A DNA stretch of 64,000 nt from Perilla frutescens (Eukaryota; Streptophyta; Magnoliopsida; Lamiales; Lamiaceae). Made by a program: the position numbers and the translations under genes. The DNA lies in assembly GCA_026008535.1 (NCBI GenBank), contig BRKX01000017.1, positions 11,672,501-11,736,500 on the forward strand, in the 5' to 3' direction. Below the pieces are notes generated by a model, which searched no databases, was not told where the DNA came from, and saw nothing but the letters and a program-made list of their open reading frames with translations. Positions within the stretch are counted from its first letter, which is position 1. Each line of letters starts with the position of its first letter. This document shows, piece by piece, positions 31,240 through 43,607 of the stretch.

Positions 31240-33120
31240 GCGATTAAATTTAAAAAGAATGCACGATTAATAGTTCAAATAGCATTGATTACCTCTATTA
31301 AATAACATCGATTAATTATATTAATTTGAAGACTCGATTAAGTTGTAATAGCCTCGATTAAATTATAATAGCCTCTAAAATTAACATCTATATTATTTAT
31401 AGTAGCCTCGGATTAATTGATGAATATTATTAAACCTAATCGATTAATTTGATAATCAATCGATGAATATCTAGTAGTCTCGATTAATTTAAGAAAAAAA
31501 AACATTAAAGCATCGATTAATTCAAAAAAAATAATCGAAAACACTTAATATTAATCGAGGAAAGCATTACAGCATCGATTAATTCAAAAAAATTAATCGA
31601 TTAATTTAATATTAATCGAGGAAAGCATCGATTAATTCAGGTGTTCCTCGATTAATTCAAGTGTTCCTCGATTAATTTTAAATTAACCTCTAATTATTTA
31701 TAATAGTCTCGATTATATTTAAGTGTTCCTCGATTAAGTTATAAAAACTATTGAATTGTTCCTCGATTATATTTGTGTTCCTCGATTAAGTTATAAAAAA
31801 TATTGAAGTGTTTTTTACAAAGCTCTCGATTATATTAAGTGTTACTCGATTATTTAAAAATTAGTCTCGATTAATTATAAAAATTGCCCCGATTAAATTT
31901 GAAATAGGCTCCATTAATTCTATGAGTCTTGATTAATTATAAATAAAATCTCCATGAATTCTAAAATAGCCTCGAATAATTCTAATAGCCAAGATTTATA
32001 GTTTACCACATGCAACTCTTCAAAATATAAAAAGATTAACGGGTATGACATGCAAATCTCTACATCGCCTATTTTTAAATTAAATCTAACAACACATGCA
32101 ATATATAATCAAAACAATAAATATTTGTAAAATAAGTGGAAAAAAATGGAGAGTACAAAACGTACCTTTGAAAGTTGCTCGTGCACTACTTTCTTCTTTA
32201 GAAAAATCTCGTCTTTCGCCCCCTTGCTCCGAAAAATTTCTCCAACTTTTGCTCTTCTTCGTTGCTTTATTTTGTAGTGTGAATAAAATCTTGTACTATA
32301 GTGGAGATTTGTATTGTATTGTGAATAGTGAGCTCATCTATTTATTCAAAAATTTAACCTACCTCATCACAAAGCATTAAATTGTATTAAATTTGGTCCT
32401 ACCTTCCCTTCTTTTCATTAATTGGGTCCAACCTTCCCCTTCTTTTCATTACTAACATGTACATGTATTAAATTCACCCCCCTACCTTTCTTTCTTTTCA
32501 TTTAATGAAGCCATTTACCTTCCTTCTTTTTATTTATTGAAACTAGTTACACAAAAAAGAAATAAATGCATTCATTAATCGTGGCTAGTTAAGATATTAA
32601 TCGAGAATCTCTTAAAATTAATCTATATATTTTTTAATAAATAATCGAGGCCCATTTAAAAATAATCGAGTCAATTTAAAAAAAATAATCGATGCTTTTG
32701 TAAATTAAAAAAATAATCGAGTCAGTTTAAAAAAAATCAACATAATCGAGGCCAAAATAATTAATCGAGGCCCATTTACAATTTAAAAAAGAATAATCGA
32801 TGCTTTTGTAAATTTAAAAAATAATCGAGTCAGTTTTTAAAAAAAAATCAACATAATCGAGGCCAAAATAATTAATCGACGCCCATTTACAATTTAAAAA
32901 AATAATCAATGCTTTTGTAAATTTAAAAAATAATCGAGTCAGTTTTAAAAAAAAAATCAACATAATCGAGGCCTTCTTGTGAAATATTTGAGACCACTTC
33001 TGCAAATTATTTTTTAATATAAAATCGAGGCTCAACTTATGATTAATTGAGTCCACTTTGAATTAATCGAGTCCACTTTTGTAAACTAAGAATTAATTGA
33101 GTCCACTTTTGTTAGGGTTT
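31240..33120. repeat. CTCGATTAAT motif array, right side, with 108-bp tandem repeats
   Basis: CCTCGATTAATT and AATCGAGGCC motifs recur throughout, mostly with G/C next to the CGA core, unlike the symmetrical form on the left. From 32640 to 32975 about three copies of a 108-109-bp unit occur (marker ATCGATGCTTTTGTAAAT at 32689, 32797 and 32906). The interval 32100-32600 has fewer motifs and no convincing gene. Confidence 0.85.
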
Positions 33121-33676
33121 CGTTTTAGAATTAGGGTTTCCAGCTGTTAGAGTGCATTTAATACCTGACAAAAGTAGAATGTGTCAATCATTGGGTGTGA
33201 GGACCAGGTCTATTATAGTACAAATTGCCTAACAAACTACCTATTTTTAAAAGTTGTTGTTTTTTCCTAATTACTATTTACTTTTGTCTACTTTTATCCA
33301 TTTAGACTTTAAGGTTTGGGTGAGCAAATCATCTTGGATTTACTTGAAAGAGAGATAATTTGAGGTTTGGGTGACCAAATTATTTTGGATTTACTTGAAA
33401 TTTTAAGTAATGATTCATAGCCGTCGGAGCTTCAATTTGGTGGTTTAAGATTTGTTTCAAATCTTCTCCAAGAGTAGCTATAGGAAAGTTTTTCTCTTTC
33501 TAGATTAATTTGTGTATTTCAAGAATTATATTCTTGATGCTTATTTGGTGATGATATTGTGATTCTCCTACTTGTAGTAAAGAGGGGACATTGTGTAACT
33601 TATGACCACATAGTGGAGTTTTCTATGGACTAGGTCCCGTTGTTTTTACCTTTATTTGAAGGTTTTCCACATAAAA

Positions 33677-34330
33677 TGTTGATTAAATTATGTCATGAGT
33701 TAAATATTTTAATATATATTTTACTTAAAATTTTGGGATTAAATTAAATATAATTTCAAGATTAAATAGATAAATAATTAATATTTAATACATGAATTTT
33801 ATTGACTAATGAAAAACTCACATGTGTCAAATATGCACAGAAAATAAAATATTTAATAAGAAGATTTTTCATATTAAGGTAAATCAATAGAATGGCGCTA
33901 CCAAATCCTAAGGCCCATGATCATTCCATCTAAGCCCCAAAAGTTCAACCATAATTTTCCTAAATTAAATCATCATACAACTATAAATATTGATCTCCGT
34001 ATCGGATGGAAAACACGCCAAAAAAATCATAAATGAAGAGCTCAAAGAAGTTGGAGGAAAAGTCTATAAAATTCTCACCAGCATTCAAGGCATTACGGCT
34101 AGATTCAAGCTGTTTTTTGTAGAAGCAACACGTTCTTCACCGGAAACATCTCAAGTCCAGCGTTCAATCCTAAATCAAGGATAATGCCATCAAAGTTCAA
34201 ACAACAAGTCCTAGAAGATCGAAGATCAAGGTCGTCAGTCTTCCGAATAACTACATCCAAATTCAAACTACAAGTCCGAGAAGATCGAAGAGACAAATTT
34301 ACTCTAAAAATTTCAACTATTTAAAGATCA
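33677..34330 (+). mobile_element. LTR-like dispersed repeat, copy B
   Basis: Same family as 23860 and 45310. It starts TGTTGATTAAATTATG and continues to AAGATCAAGTTTGCAA, where LINE sequence begins. The region after TCTCCGTATCGGATGG matches copy A at 25108 onward. It includes an internal partial duplication (AAGTCC.AGAAGATCGAAGA occurs twice). Confidence 0.7.
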
Positions 34331-37010
34331 AGTTTGCAAGGGAAATTATTGCTAAGGATATTTATATGGCGGTGTTGGAATTTTTTAAGGTGGGACGTTT
34401 ACCTTCGGGTTTGAATTCGGGTTTTATTGTTTTAATTCCTAAGAAAGATCGAGCCCTTTTGGTGGAGGAGTTTTGGCCGATTGCTTTGAGTAATTTCTTT
34501 TTCAAAGTTTTTACCAAAGTTTTGGCCACTAGGCTGAATGGCGTGGCTTCTCAGGTGGTTGTTAAAAATCAGTATGGTTTCGTTCAAGGTCGGCAAATTC
34601 ATGAAGCCATTATTTTAGCTTCTGGGGGTGTTAATATGTTGAATCGAAATCACGAGGGGGGAAATATGGCTTTAAAGATGGATATTACTAAGGTATTCCA
34701 TACTATGGAATGGGAGTTTATTTAGTGAGTTTTGAGACAGTTCGGGTTTCCGGTAAAGTTTTGTGATTGGATCCATACGATTTTGGCTTCAACTAGACTC
34801 TCAGTTTTAATTAATGGATCGCCTCAGGGTTACTTTGCATGTACGAGAGGAGTTAGACAGGGTGACCCACTTTCGCCTCTTTCATTTGGAATAGCTGAGG
34901 AGATGTTCAATTATTTACTTCTCAATGCGGTGCTCCACAAAAAACTTACTCCTATGACCTATGGTCGAGGTGTTGTCTTCCCTACTCACATTCTTTATGC
35001 GGATGATGAGTTTATATTTTGTCGTGCTACTAAGCCTAATGTTCAGACATTGAAGACTATTATGAAGAATTATGCATATGTTTCTGGCCAAGTTTGTAGC
35101 ACGGTCAAATCGAGAGTTTTTTATGGTCGGGGTGTGCGGCCGAGAGTGAAGGGATATCTTACTTCAAAATTGGGATTCACGGTTGGCTCATTTCCAACAG
35201 ATTATTTGGGAGTTCCTATTTTTGATGGTATGCCAAAGGTGATGCATTTGAGGCGTTTGGCGGATAAGATTTTGGCAAAGTTTGATCGATGGAATGGTAA
35301 GATTTCCTTCTATGGTGGGTCGTCTCTGTCTTATTAAATATGTAATTTTAAGCTCAGCTATCCATTCTATGATGGTGTATGCATGGCCGGCCTCGTTGGT
35401 GATTAAGCTTGATACTGTAGCACAAAATTTCTTATGGAAAGGGGATATCAATGTGAGATCATATAATGCAGTTAGTTGGGCACGCACATGTGCTGTTGTT
35501 GAGGAAGGCGGTCCTGGGGTGTCTTCATTCAAGGAAATTAATAGGGTTTTGCTGATGAAGCTTACTTGGAATTTCCTTGTTCGAATTCATTTGCTTTGCA
35601 GATTTTGAGAACTCGATTTCTCTCTTCGCCGTTTAAGACTAAGCGGGTTTCTTACTCCACATTTGGCCAAGAATAAAACCTCTAGCTGAGACTCTTGTTC
35701 ATGAATCAGTTTGTATTGTCGGAACAGGCTCAACGGTGGATTTTTAACATGACAATTGGTTAGGTTATATTATTGTGGAACGGCTTCAGATTCCTATTAA
35801 CGTGCATCAGTCATTTACGGATAAGGTGGGGGATTTTTTGAGTAATGGCATTTGGACTTTTACTGAGTCTTTTGTTCATGTTTTTCCAAAAGTTTTTCAC
35901 GATATCATTCATCATCCGTTGGCGCCGGGAGAGGACGAGAGACTTTGGTTCAAGTCTTTGCATGGCAATGTTACTGCACGGATTGCCATACTTCATAATC
36001 ACACTCAGTTTCCATCGGTTAGATGGGGAACTTGGATTTAGAGTGCTTTTATTCCTATGCGTCGTTCCTTGGTGGCTTGGCGTTTGCTGCTCGGATTCCT
36101 ACTATGGATACGCTGCATAGATTTATTGGTCCGACAATATGCTTTATGTGTCGAGGGGCAAGGGAGACAATTGATCATTTTTTTTGGAGTTGTTCGTTAG
36201 CCGTCCAGGTTTGGAGTTGGGTTTTTGATATTTTCCGAATTGATGCAATTCAGGTCGTCTCCTTTCATGAAGCTGTTTGTGAGCTTTATGAATTGCTTAT
36301 TTAGTTCTCAAATTTTAATTCTTTGGAAGACTGCAATCGTCACGGTTGTTTGCGGTTTGTGGACGTTTCGAAATAAAGCCATCTTTGAAGATTTGAGGCC
36401 CACAACGTTAACCTTGATCAACATGGTACGTGTTACTTTGCGGGAGTTGCAATATATGGGTTTAAACCGCGGGTTTATGAGGAATACTATCAATGATTTG
36501 CTCATCTTGAAAGCTCTTAAGGTGGATCCACGGCCTTCGCCGCCGAGGACTATTATTTCAGTAGTTTAGAGGCCTCCACCGACTGGATGGATCAAGATTA
36601 ATACGGATGGTTCGGCTCACGGAGCTCCAAGTGTAATGGCAACAGGTGGGGTGTTCCATCTGCACGAAGGATCGATGATGGGTTGTTTTCATACAAATGA
36701 AGGTGTGGGATTTGCCTTTATTGCTAAGCTGTTAGCAGTTCTTACCGCTTTGGAATGGGCTCGAAGACTGTCTCTGGACTTTATTTAACTGGAGGCAGAT
36801 TCTGTTTATATGGTGAATCTTCTTTCATCTAGAAGTTTACAGGACCATGGAAACTCAAGGCTTGTTGGCGTGCTGTCATCGAGTATATTAGTCAAATTTA
36901 TTTTTGTATTTCTCATGTTTATATGGAGGGGAATCGCGTTGCAGATATTTTAGCCTCTTCTATAACTCCTGTGGGTTTTTGGACTATTGTGATTCCTTAT
37001 ATTTTTGAAG
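34330..37010 (+). pseudogene. plant L1-type LINE ORF2 remnant (RT, zinc-binding region, RNase H)
   Basis: 5'-truncated: the endonuclease and N-terminal RT are absent. Visible parts are RT (LNSGFIVLIPKKDRA near 34410; RGVRQGDPLSPLSF near 34855; catalytic ILYADDEFIF near 34990), the downstream domain to about 35600, a Cys-rich zf-RVT-like stretch (about 36060-36220), and a C-terminal RNase H (INTDGSAHGAPS... LEADSVYMVN, about 36590-36830). A C-terminal RNase H occurs in a subset of plant LINEs. Stops and frameshifts occur throughout (for example TAG at 34723). It begins abruptly within LTR-like copy B. No clear poly(A) tail or target duplication was found. Confidence 0.88.
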
Positions 37011-37103
37011 CTGTAAAAACATGATTTTTGTTCTCCTGATTTTTTCCGATTTGTATAGAGAAGTACTCTTTTTCCCATATGGTCTTTCCTTCTCTAGGTT
37101 TTT

Positions 37104-37207
37104 CATATGGGTTTTGATGAGGCTTCGGTCCCCTGAATTATCGACATGTGATTTCCATATAGGTTTTGATGAGGCTTCGGTCTCCAGAATTATCGACATG
37201 TGATTTC
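37104..37207 (+). repeat. 52-bp tandem duplication in the LINE 3' region
   Basis: Two adjacent near-identical 52-bp units beginning CATATGGGTTTTGATGAGG at 37104 and CATATAGGTTTTGATGAGG at 37156, with three or so differences. Confidence 0.85.
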
Positions 37208-37432
37208 TAGGACTTTTAGATTTATCACTTTTTTCTTTTTTTATTTATACAATTCATTTGGGATATTTCATGCACCACTACAAATATTGTACATAGAAAA
37301 GAAGAAATTGTTAATATTCTACAGTTTTTTAGTTCATTTATTCCTTTTTTATATAAATATAGTACATCTCTAATTATTTTAATTAAGTTCGACTATTACC
37401 TTCCCGGACGCGTGCAAAACTAGTTAATATTA
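37208..37432 (+). other. AT-rich spacer, no gene seen
   Basis: It lies between the LINE 3' region and a truncated SINE and ends in the left SINE target duplication (37421-37432). Confidence 0.5.
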
Positions 37433-37488
37433 GGGTTCGAACTTCCTTAATACCACAGATCGGGTGTGTGAGTAAAAAAAAATAAAAA
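37433..37488 (+). mobile_element. 5'-truncated SINE with 12-bp target duplication
   Basis: TAGTTAATATTA occurs at 37421-37432 and 37489-37500. The 56-bp insert starts at the B box (GGGTTCGAACTTCC), continues through CCACAGATCGGGTGTGTGAG and ends in an A-run. It matches the 3' third of the SINE at 23637. Confidence 0.8.
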
Positions 37489-37736
37489 TAGTTAATATTA
37501 ATAATATGGTGGAAAGAGTTACCGCCTACCGGCACCTGGCAAAGAAATGTTAAAAGTGAATAGTGATGTCGATGGCAATTTGCTTTCCTCCTCCTCACAT
37601 GCACATATACATAGCTTACTGCGCAGACGCTGATCCGAGCTTGCTGCAGTGATTCCTGCACACAAAAATAGTAAAATACTCTCACGAGTCACAGAGGCAG
37701 AGGGTTTGATATTCTTCTATACTGTTTCACAAACCG

Positions 37737-40700
37737 ATGTCGTCGAGTATACTGGTGACTGGCGGCGCCGGCTACATCGGAAGTCACACGGTGCTGCAGT
37801 TGCTTCTGGGAGGGTACAAGGCGGTGGTGGTTGATAATTTGGACAATTCTTCCGATATTTCCCTCAAAAGAGTTAAAGACCTCGCCGGCGATCATGGCCC
37901 CAACCTTTCCTTTCACAAGGTCGTCTTCTTCTTCAGTGATCCTTCCTTTTCCTCTGTGATTTTTGTTTTGTTTTTCTGGGTTCGTGATTTTTGGTGATTA
38001 TAAGTTGCGGGTTGGTTCAAAAATTTGATCTTGGCTGGTTTCGGTGTGATGATGCGAGGCTATTCGCATGTGTTTTTCTGCAATGATTTTGTTTTGGTAA
38101 TGGGAAATTTTATTTTAGGTGTAAAGATATGATTTTTGGTAGTATTGTAGTGATGCTAACTTGAGTGGATTAATGTGCTATGTTAAATTCAGTTTCATTT
38201 TGTTGCTTTTTGATGTTGACCTTTGTATTTAGCATCTTCTCAAGTTTTCCTCTCTATGGTCTTTGATTTTTTGGGAGTCCTGGCAATATTATTTTGTGGA
38301 ACTTTGAATTTTAGCACTGTATGAATTGAAATGATAGAGACTTGGATGATCTAACTTGGTTGGTGTGAAAGTAAGATACTGATAGTGCTTGGGATTTACT
38401 TTGCTTGATATGTTTGCTGCCTGTTGGTCGCCGAGGCTGTTCCACTTTTAGTAAGTCATCTATACTTGATACACTTCGAATTTTAACTCCAATTTCTATG
38501 ATTCATGGTACTTGATTGCAGATAGATCTTCGGGATAAGCCGGCACTTGAAAAACTTTTTGCTTCTGAAAAGTAAGTCCTTTTGGGGTCACGTCATTTAG
38601 TTTTTTGAGCTCTTCAAAGCAAACTGTTTCCACATCTGAGGTGGTAAGAACTTGATAGAATATAGATATCGGGTGTGTTGGTCTTTTTTCAATTATCCTG
38701 TGGGGAACAATATAGTTGTAGTACTCTGAATACTGTAAAACCAATCTTTCGATCAGTTAAGACCTCTAGATTGCTGATCGAGGGCATTAGTTGAGTGATG
38801 CATATATTTACTACTATCATATCATCCATTAAGCATTTGATAAAAGAAAAGTTTCTTTTTTTTTTCTTGAAGGGAATTACTACCGTATCTATCTCTTTTA
38901 ATAGCTACTGATATATTTTTCATGTTTTATGTTTGATATTTATTTTTTCACTGAATAAGATCTTGACACCAAATTTGCTTCTGATTTCATACTTGCTATA
39001 GGTTTGATGCTGTAATTCATTTTGCGGGATTAAAAGCAGTTGGAGAAAGTGTGCAAAAGCCCTTAATGTATTATGACAATAACCTTATTGGGACAATTTC
39101 TCTACTGGAAGTCATGGTTGCCCATGGATGTAAAAAGGTACTCCGATCCTGATCTTGATTTCTCTCACCCTCCACCTATTACGTATATCAATATATTTCT
39201 CTCGTCTAAACTTGTCTTGCTTGCTTTTAAATTTCAGCTAGTATTTTCATCATCAGCAACTGTTTATGGTTGGCCAAAAGTGGTACCTTGTACAGAGGAA
39301 TCCCCCATTTGCGCTATGAATCCTTATGGACGTACGAAGGTAAGGTTCTGGCAATTTTGATGTTAATTCTTAATGTGTGGAGATTGAAGCCCGTATGACA
39401 AAATTAATGCTGCTGGCCTCTAGTAAATGAGAAAAGAAGCATGGCCTTTTCGTTATAAAAAGCACCTGCAGCGTGTGAGCGCCCATGCATGGTTCTTGAT
39501 GGTTTACTTGCTGATTTTTTTTTTACAGTTGCTGCTAAGACGACATTAACAAGCTCAGCTGACTCTATTTGTTTTTCCAGCTTTTTATTGAAGAAATATG
39601 TCGTGACATCTATAAATCCGACTCTACATGGAAAATCATATTGCTAAGGTACTTTAACCCAGTTGGTGCACATCCTAGTGGTTATATTGGTGAAGATCCT
39701 CGTGGAATCCCAAACAATCTCATGCCCTTTGTGCAACAAGTAGCTGTTGGAAGGCGTCCGGCGCTGACAGTTTATGGAACTGACTATGGAACAAAGGATG
39801 GCACGGGGGTAAGAACTTGGTGTGAGACTTAGATCCTGCTGCTCTTTATTCTTTCCTATTTTGGTCTTGATTGCATGCTTGTGTATTAATGCATGCTCAG
39901 ATATTGATTCGGGAAGTACTGACTGCCACATTTACATTTCCTGCAAAATTCAGTTCTTCAAATTATATGTCTACCTTCTACAATTCTCATTCTCGTTTTT
40001 GTTGTAATAATTGACTCCTATCTCCATCACTCTCTCCTCTCTACCGTCGTGATATTAATGAGGTGGAGTTGTGGAGTGATGGTTATTTTTGCATTTATGA
40101 TTCAAAATATTGGTTATTGAAATGCACTCCATGGTGAACTTTATATGCTTATTTTTGCATTTGTGATTTTCAGGTACGTGATTACATCCATGTTGTAGAT
40201 TTAGCCGATGGCCATATTGCTGCTTTGACCAAGCTCTCCGATCCTTCTGTAGGTACGAGCTCTGAGAATAAGTTTTCCCTAATTAAACTGAGCTTCTCCC
40301 GTTGTATTCTCAATCTGTAATGTTTTTGGAAAATTTTGCCATATGATTATGGAACATGCTTTCTTAGTTCGGATTGCATCATGCCATCATCTCATCATAG
40401 TCATCTGCTTACTTCTGTAATATCATTTTATTCTTTCACATAGATCATGTTTGTATTAGAAAGAAGACTCCAAACATCTAATAACTTAAGGCTTGGGAAT
40501 CATATTAATTAACTAAATCAGCCTTTTATTTTAGTTAGTTATGGAAAATATAATCGTTCGATAGGATTTGAGATCGGGTTTCTTTTAGCATTACTTTCAC
40601 GATGCCTGGTTTTTAGCAGTCTCTAAGATTATCCTATGTAATTGGAAAGTAAAATATTTCTGGCTGTTTTGTGCTTCGGCCAGATAATTATACTGCGCTC

Positions 40701-41787
40701 TATTTTTTCGAAGATCAAAAGCATCCTCTAGGTGACAATCACAGGCCAACATCTTCGTACAATGAAGTTTTTCACTATTCTTAGCTTTGCCTTTTGATAT
40801 GTGTGCTTTATGCTATACACTGTGACTGGGGTTACATTTACCTTCATCTTCATAATACCTTATCAAATTATATTTTATTTTACCAAATTGGTGTCTATGT
40901 TAAGTGGATGTTGCATGATATATGGATGCTATCGATGGATCTATCTTGTTGAAACGCATAAACTACTACTACAGGCTGCGGGGTCTACAATTTGGGAACT
41001 GGCAAGGGAACCTCTGTGTTGGAAATGGTAGCAGCATTTGAGAAAGCATCTGGGAAGGTGAGTTGGCTAAATTCACATCTGTTTCTGGGAAATTTGTAAT
41101 ACATCCAAATCCTATGTCTGTGCAATTTAAATAGTAAAATCTGAGAAGCAGAGAAAAATGATCAAATTCGGATAATTGCAATGCTATCCTGTTCAGTGCA
41201 TTAATGACGTTTTGTTATTCCGATTTCCCAGAAAATCCCATTGGTTATGGCTGGTCGACGACCTGGTGATGCAGAGATTGTATACGCTTCAACAGAGAAA
41301 GCTGAACGAGAATTGAACTGGAAGTAAGTGTTACAACTTTGTCTCAAGATGAAAATTCACCTTGTTTATTTGGAAGAATAGCATAATCTCTGCTCCTGCT
41401 GTGATAGTATGCATTTTGTTGCCAAATCTCATGAAAACTTGAGCACATAATCTCTCCCCCGCATTTGGCATGCCAATAAATTAGGACTTGAAGCTATGAA
41501 CTATGAAGCCATTTGTTGTGTCAATATTGTTCAGACGGTGCACATACTCGGATCCAAACAGCAGCATATTACAAATATGCCACCAGTTGTGTTTGAATCA
41601 AGGTATGTGTACCGTGTGACGGATTTTGACACGTTAGATAGTCCGACACAAAACCCTCCTGTTGTGGCTGACTGAATTTTGTCATGCTTGAAGGGCGAAA
41701 TACGGAATCGAGGAGATGTGTCGGGACCAATGGAACTGGGCGAGAAAGAACCCGCATGGGTACGAGCCTTCTCGATCGACCAATTGA
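37737..41787 (+). CDS. UGE: UDP-glucose 4-epimerase
   Basis: Cytosolic NAD-dependent enzyme interconverting UDP-glucose and UDP-galactose, which supplies galactose for cell walls and galactolipids. Nine exons: 37737-37919, 38522-38571, 39002-39137, 39238-39339, 39581-39808, 40174-40252, 40975-41057, 41232-41323, 41694-41787. They total 1047 bases, 348 residues, the normal plant length, and all phases agree. The N-terminus has the Rossmann motif TGGAGYIG. The active site SSSATVYG plus YGRTK (YxxxK) is complete. RYFNPVGAHPSG and VRDYIHVVDLADGH are strongly conserved family signatures. All introns are GT-AG. No damage is seen, so it should be functional. The N-terminus resembles the UGE1/UGE3 type, but the paralogue cannot be decided here. 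Confidence 0.96.
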
Positions 41788-41901
41788 TTTGGGCATTCAC
41801 TCCCCAAAATATATATGTGCACCAAAAACTTTGGTAGCTTTGAGTCTTTGACATAGGTCTTAGGCTTGAGGTTTTTAATTCCTATTTTGGTTGTTATCTT
41901 G

Positions 41902-41907
41902 AATAAA
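41902..41907 (+). terminator. candidate poly(A) signal of UGE
   Basis: AATAAA lies 115 bases after the UGE stop codon, a usual distance for a plant 3' UTR. Confidence 0.5.
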
Positions 41908-42020
41908 ATCTTTTTGTTAATGGACAGTCAATAAATGACAAGTTTTGCCACTCCAACTAAGCTTTATGTAATGCTACATTGCTACTTAAGTTCGGAACAT
42001 TTTTGTGAAAGTCGTTAAAG

Positions 42021-42105
42021 GTAAAGAGAGATATATGGGATGCCATGAGTTTGAGACACGGTTCCTCCCTTCCCCAACTTGGGAAAAAAAGAAAAAAAAA
42101 AAAAA
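42021..42105 (+). mobile_element. possible SINE 3' fragment
   Basis: ATGGGATGCCATGAGTTTG, a degenerate B-box-like GAGTTTGAGACAC and CCCAACTTGGG are followed by a 23-base A-rich tail. It looks like the 3' part of a different SINE family. No target duplication was found. Confidence 0.35.
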
Positions 42106-43065
42106 GAAGCTAGTATTTCTTCGTTTAAAACTTGATATGATAAAATGCTAAATTTGGATTGGTTGAAAAAAAGCGTATTTTACTATTTAAATTATAAAAA
42201 ATAAAAAGGTTAATAAGCAAATATGCTTTTAAATCTTGGCGGTAAGATGAGGCTAAAAGGCCAATAGTTGGGATCTAAAAGATGTTACAATTCACAAATA
42301 TAATTTTTAGAAGATCAAATAAAATGTTATGCATAGACTATTTATTTCAATAGTTCGTATCTGTAGCACCTCGGTATTTTTGGAATATTTTTAGAATTTT
42401 CTAAATTTATTTATAAGATTATATGAAGAAATTGAAGCTAAGAATAAAGTAAAACAAATATAAGTCGTGATATACAATGTTTTAAAAAAGGAATCATTCT
42501 TCTTTTGTATATCAAACGACATAATCAGCTCACCGTTTTGGGTTGGTTCACCGTTTTGGGTTGGTTAAATAGGAAATGAGTCAACGAGTCCGCTGGAACT
42601 TCAGATCTCAGGTTTGAGGTCAAACAAATACCCGACATCAATAAAGATAATAAAACATTTTTTTAAATAGTGTTTTTGAAAAATTAATCATGTTCAAAAT
42701 AACTTTATCAAATATTTATATCCGAGAAATCTATATCCGCCCCGCCTCAATTTTTCATATAAAAGGGGGCCCTCCCATTCATTAATTTCCACCCCAAAGA
42801 TGTGTTAACAACTATTCGAGAAGTAGATGAGCGACAGTCGAGCGGTTTTTGAGTTGAGGTACGAATCGAATCGAGGAGAGGCACGGAGTTAAGGGGCCCT
42901 CCGGTGACTGTTGTTGCTGCGGCTTTTCGTCGCCTCATCTCGGTCCATTTCTCATCATTTTTCTTCCAATTTTTAATATGTCATGTATTTTAAATAGTAC
43001 TACATTTTGTGTGTTGACCATGCCTTTATCCGACCGAAAACCTAAAAAATTACAACCGGCCACTT

Positions 43066-43105
<40 letters not shown>

Positions 43106-43607
43106 TCAGCCTTTTCAGCCGTCAAATAAAAATAATCGTATTGAAAAGCTGTTCCAAAAAATATATTATGCTTAAAAGACTGTCATTATAATTTTTTGTC
43201 TAGGTTTTAAAAATGTCAGATATTTATTTAACCTGATTATTTTTATTCCAGGACCATGTGTTATCAAAAATTCTGAAATTAGTATACTTTGCATGTGTAG
43301 GAGCCTCTCTAAATATTTTCGTAATTTTTAGATAAGTAAAAAGTCTCGTGATGTAAATTTGATAAATAGAGGTAAATATAGAGTAAAATGGCAAGTGGCG
43401 GTGTGTCATCTGTATCGAATCTTTTGGTCCAGATAAATACAAAATATTATTTTGGGAATATTTCCCTTCTGCGTCAAATTAATTTGAAGTCCCTATTATC
43501 GCGCAATCTATTATTGAAAGAATGAAATTAAATAATAGCTCCAATTGTAGTAGATTCTCAAAAATTATAGTAGTTGTCCTAACTCGAAGATTGACCCTTG
43601 TAGGATC
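42106..43607 (+). other. intergenic, no gene seen
   Basis: AT-rich, with a TC microsatellite at 43070-43100 and a CATATAAAAGGGGG TATA-like site near 42758 followed by a moderately GC-rich stretch (42770-42950). The last could be a promoter with a leader, but no coding exon follows. Confidence 0.5.

Larger units (their letters stand above)
26445..33120. mobile_element. probable Mutator-like element carrying DUF1985 and Ulp1-like domains
   Basis: A DUF1985/Ulp1-type gene (plus) and the N-terminal part of a MuDR-type transposase (minus) converge near 30430-30545. Both lie between stretches packed with the same AATCGATTAAT / CCTCGATTAAT motif (26610-27650 and 31240-33120). Plant MULEs that carry Ulp1-like protease genes are known (for example the Kaonashi group in Arabidopsis). 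The true ends and 9-bp target duplications were not found, so these limits only span the supported parts. Confidence 0.55.

Noticed and set aside
39644..39931. Minus-strand frame over UGE exon 5
   Set aside because: Shadow of a confirmed exon and its intron.
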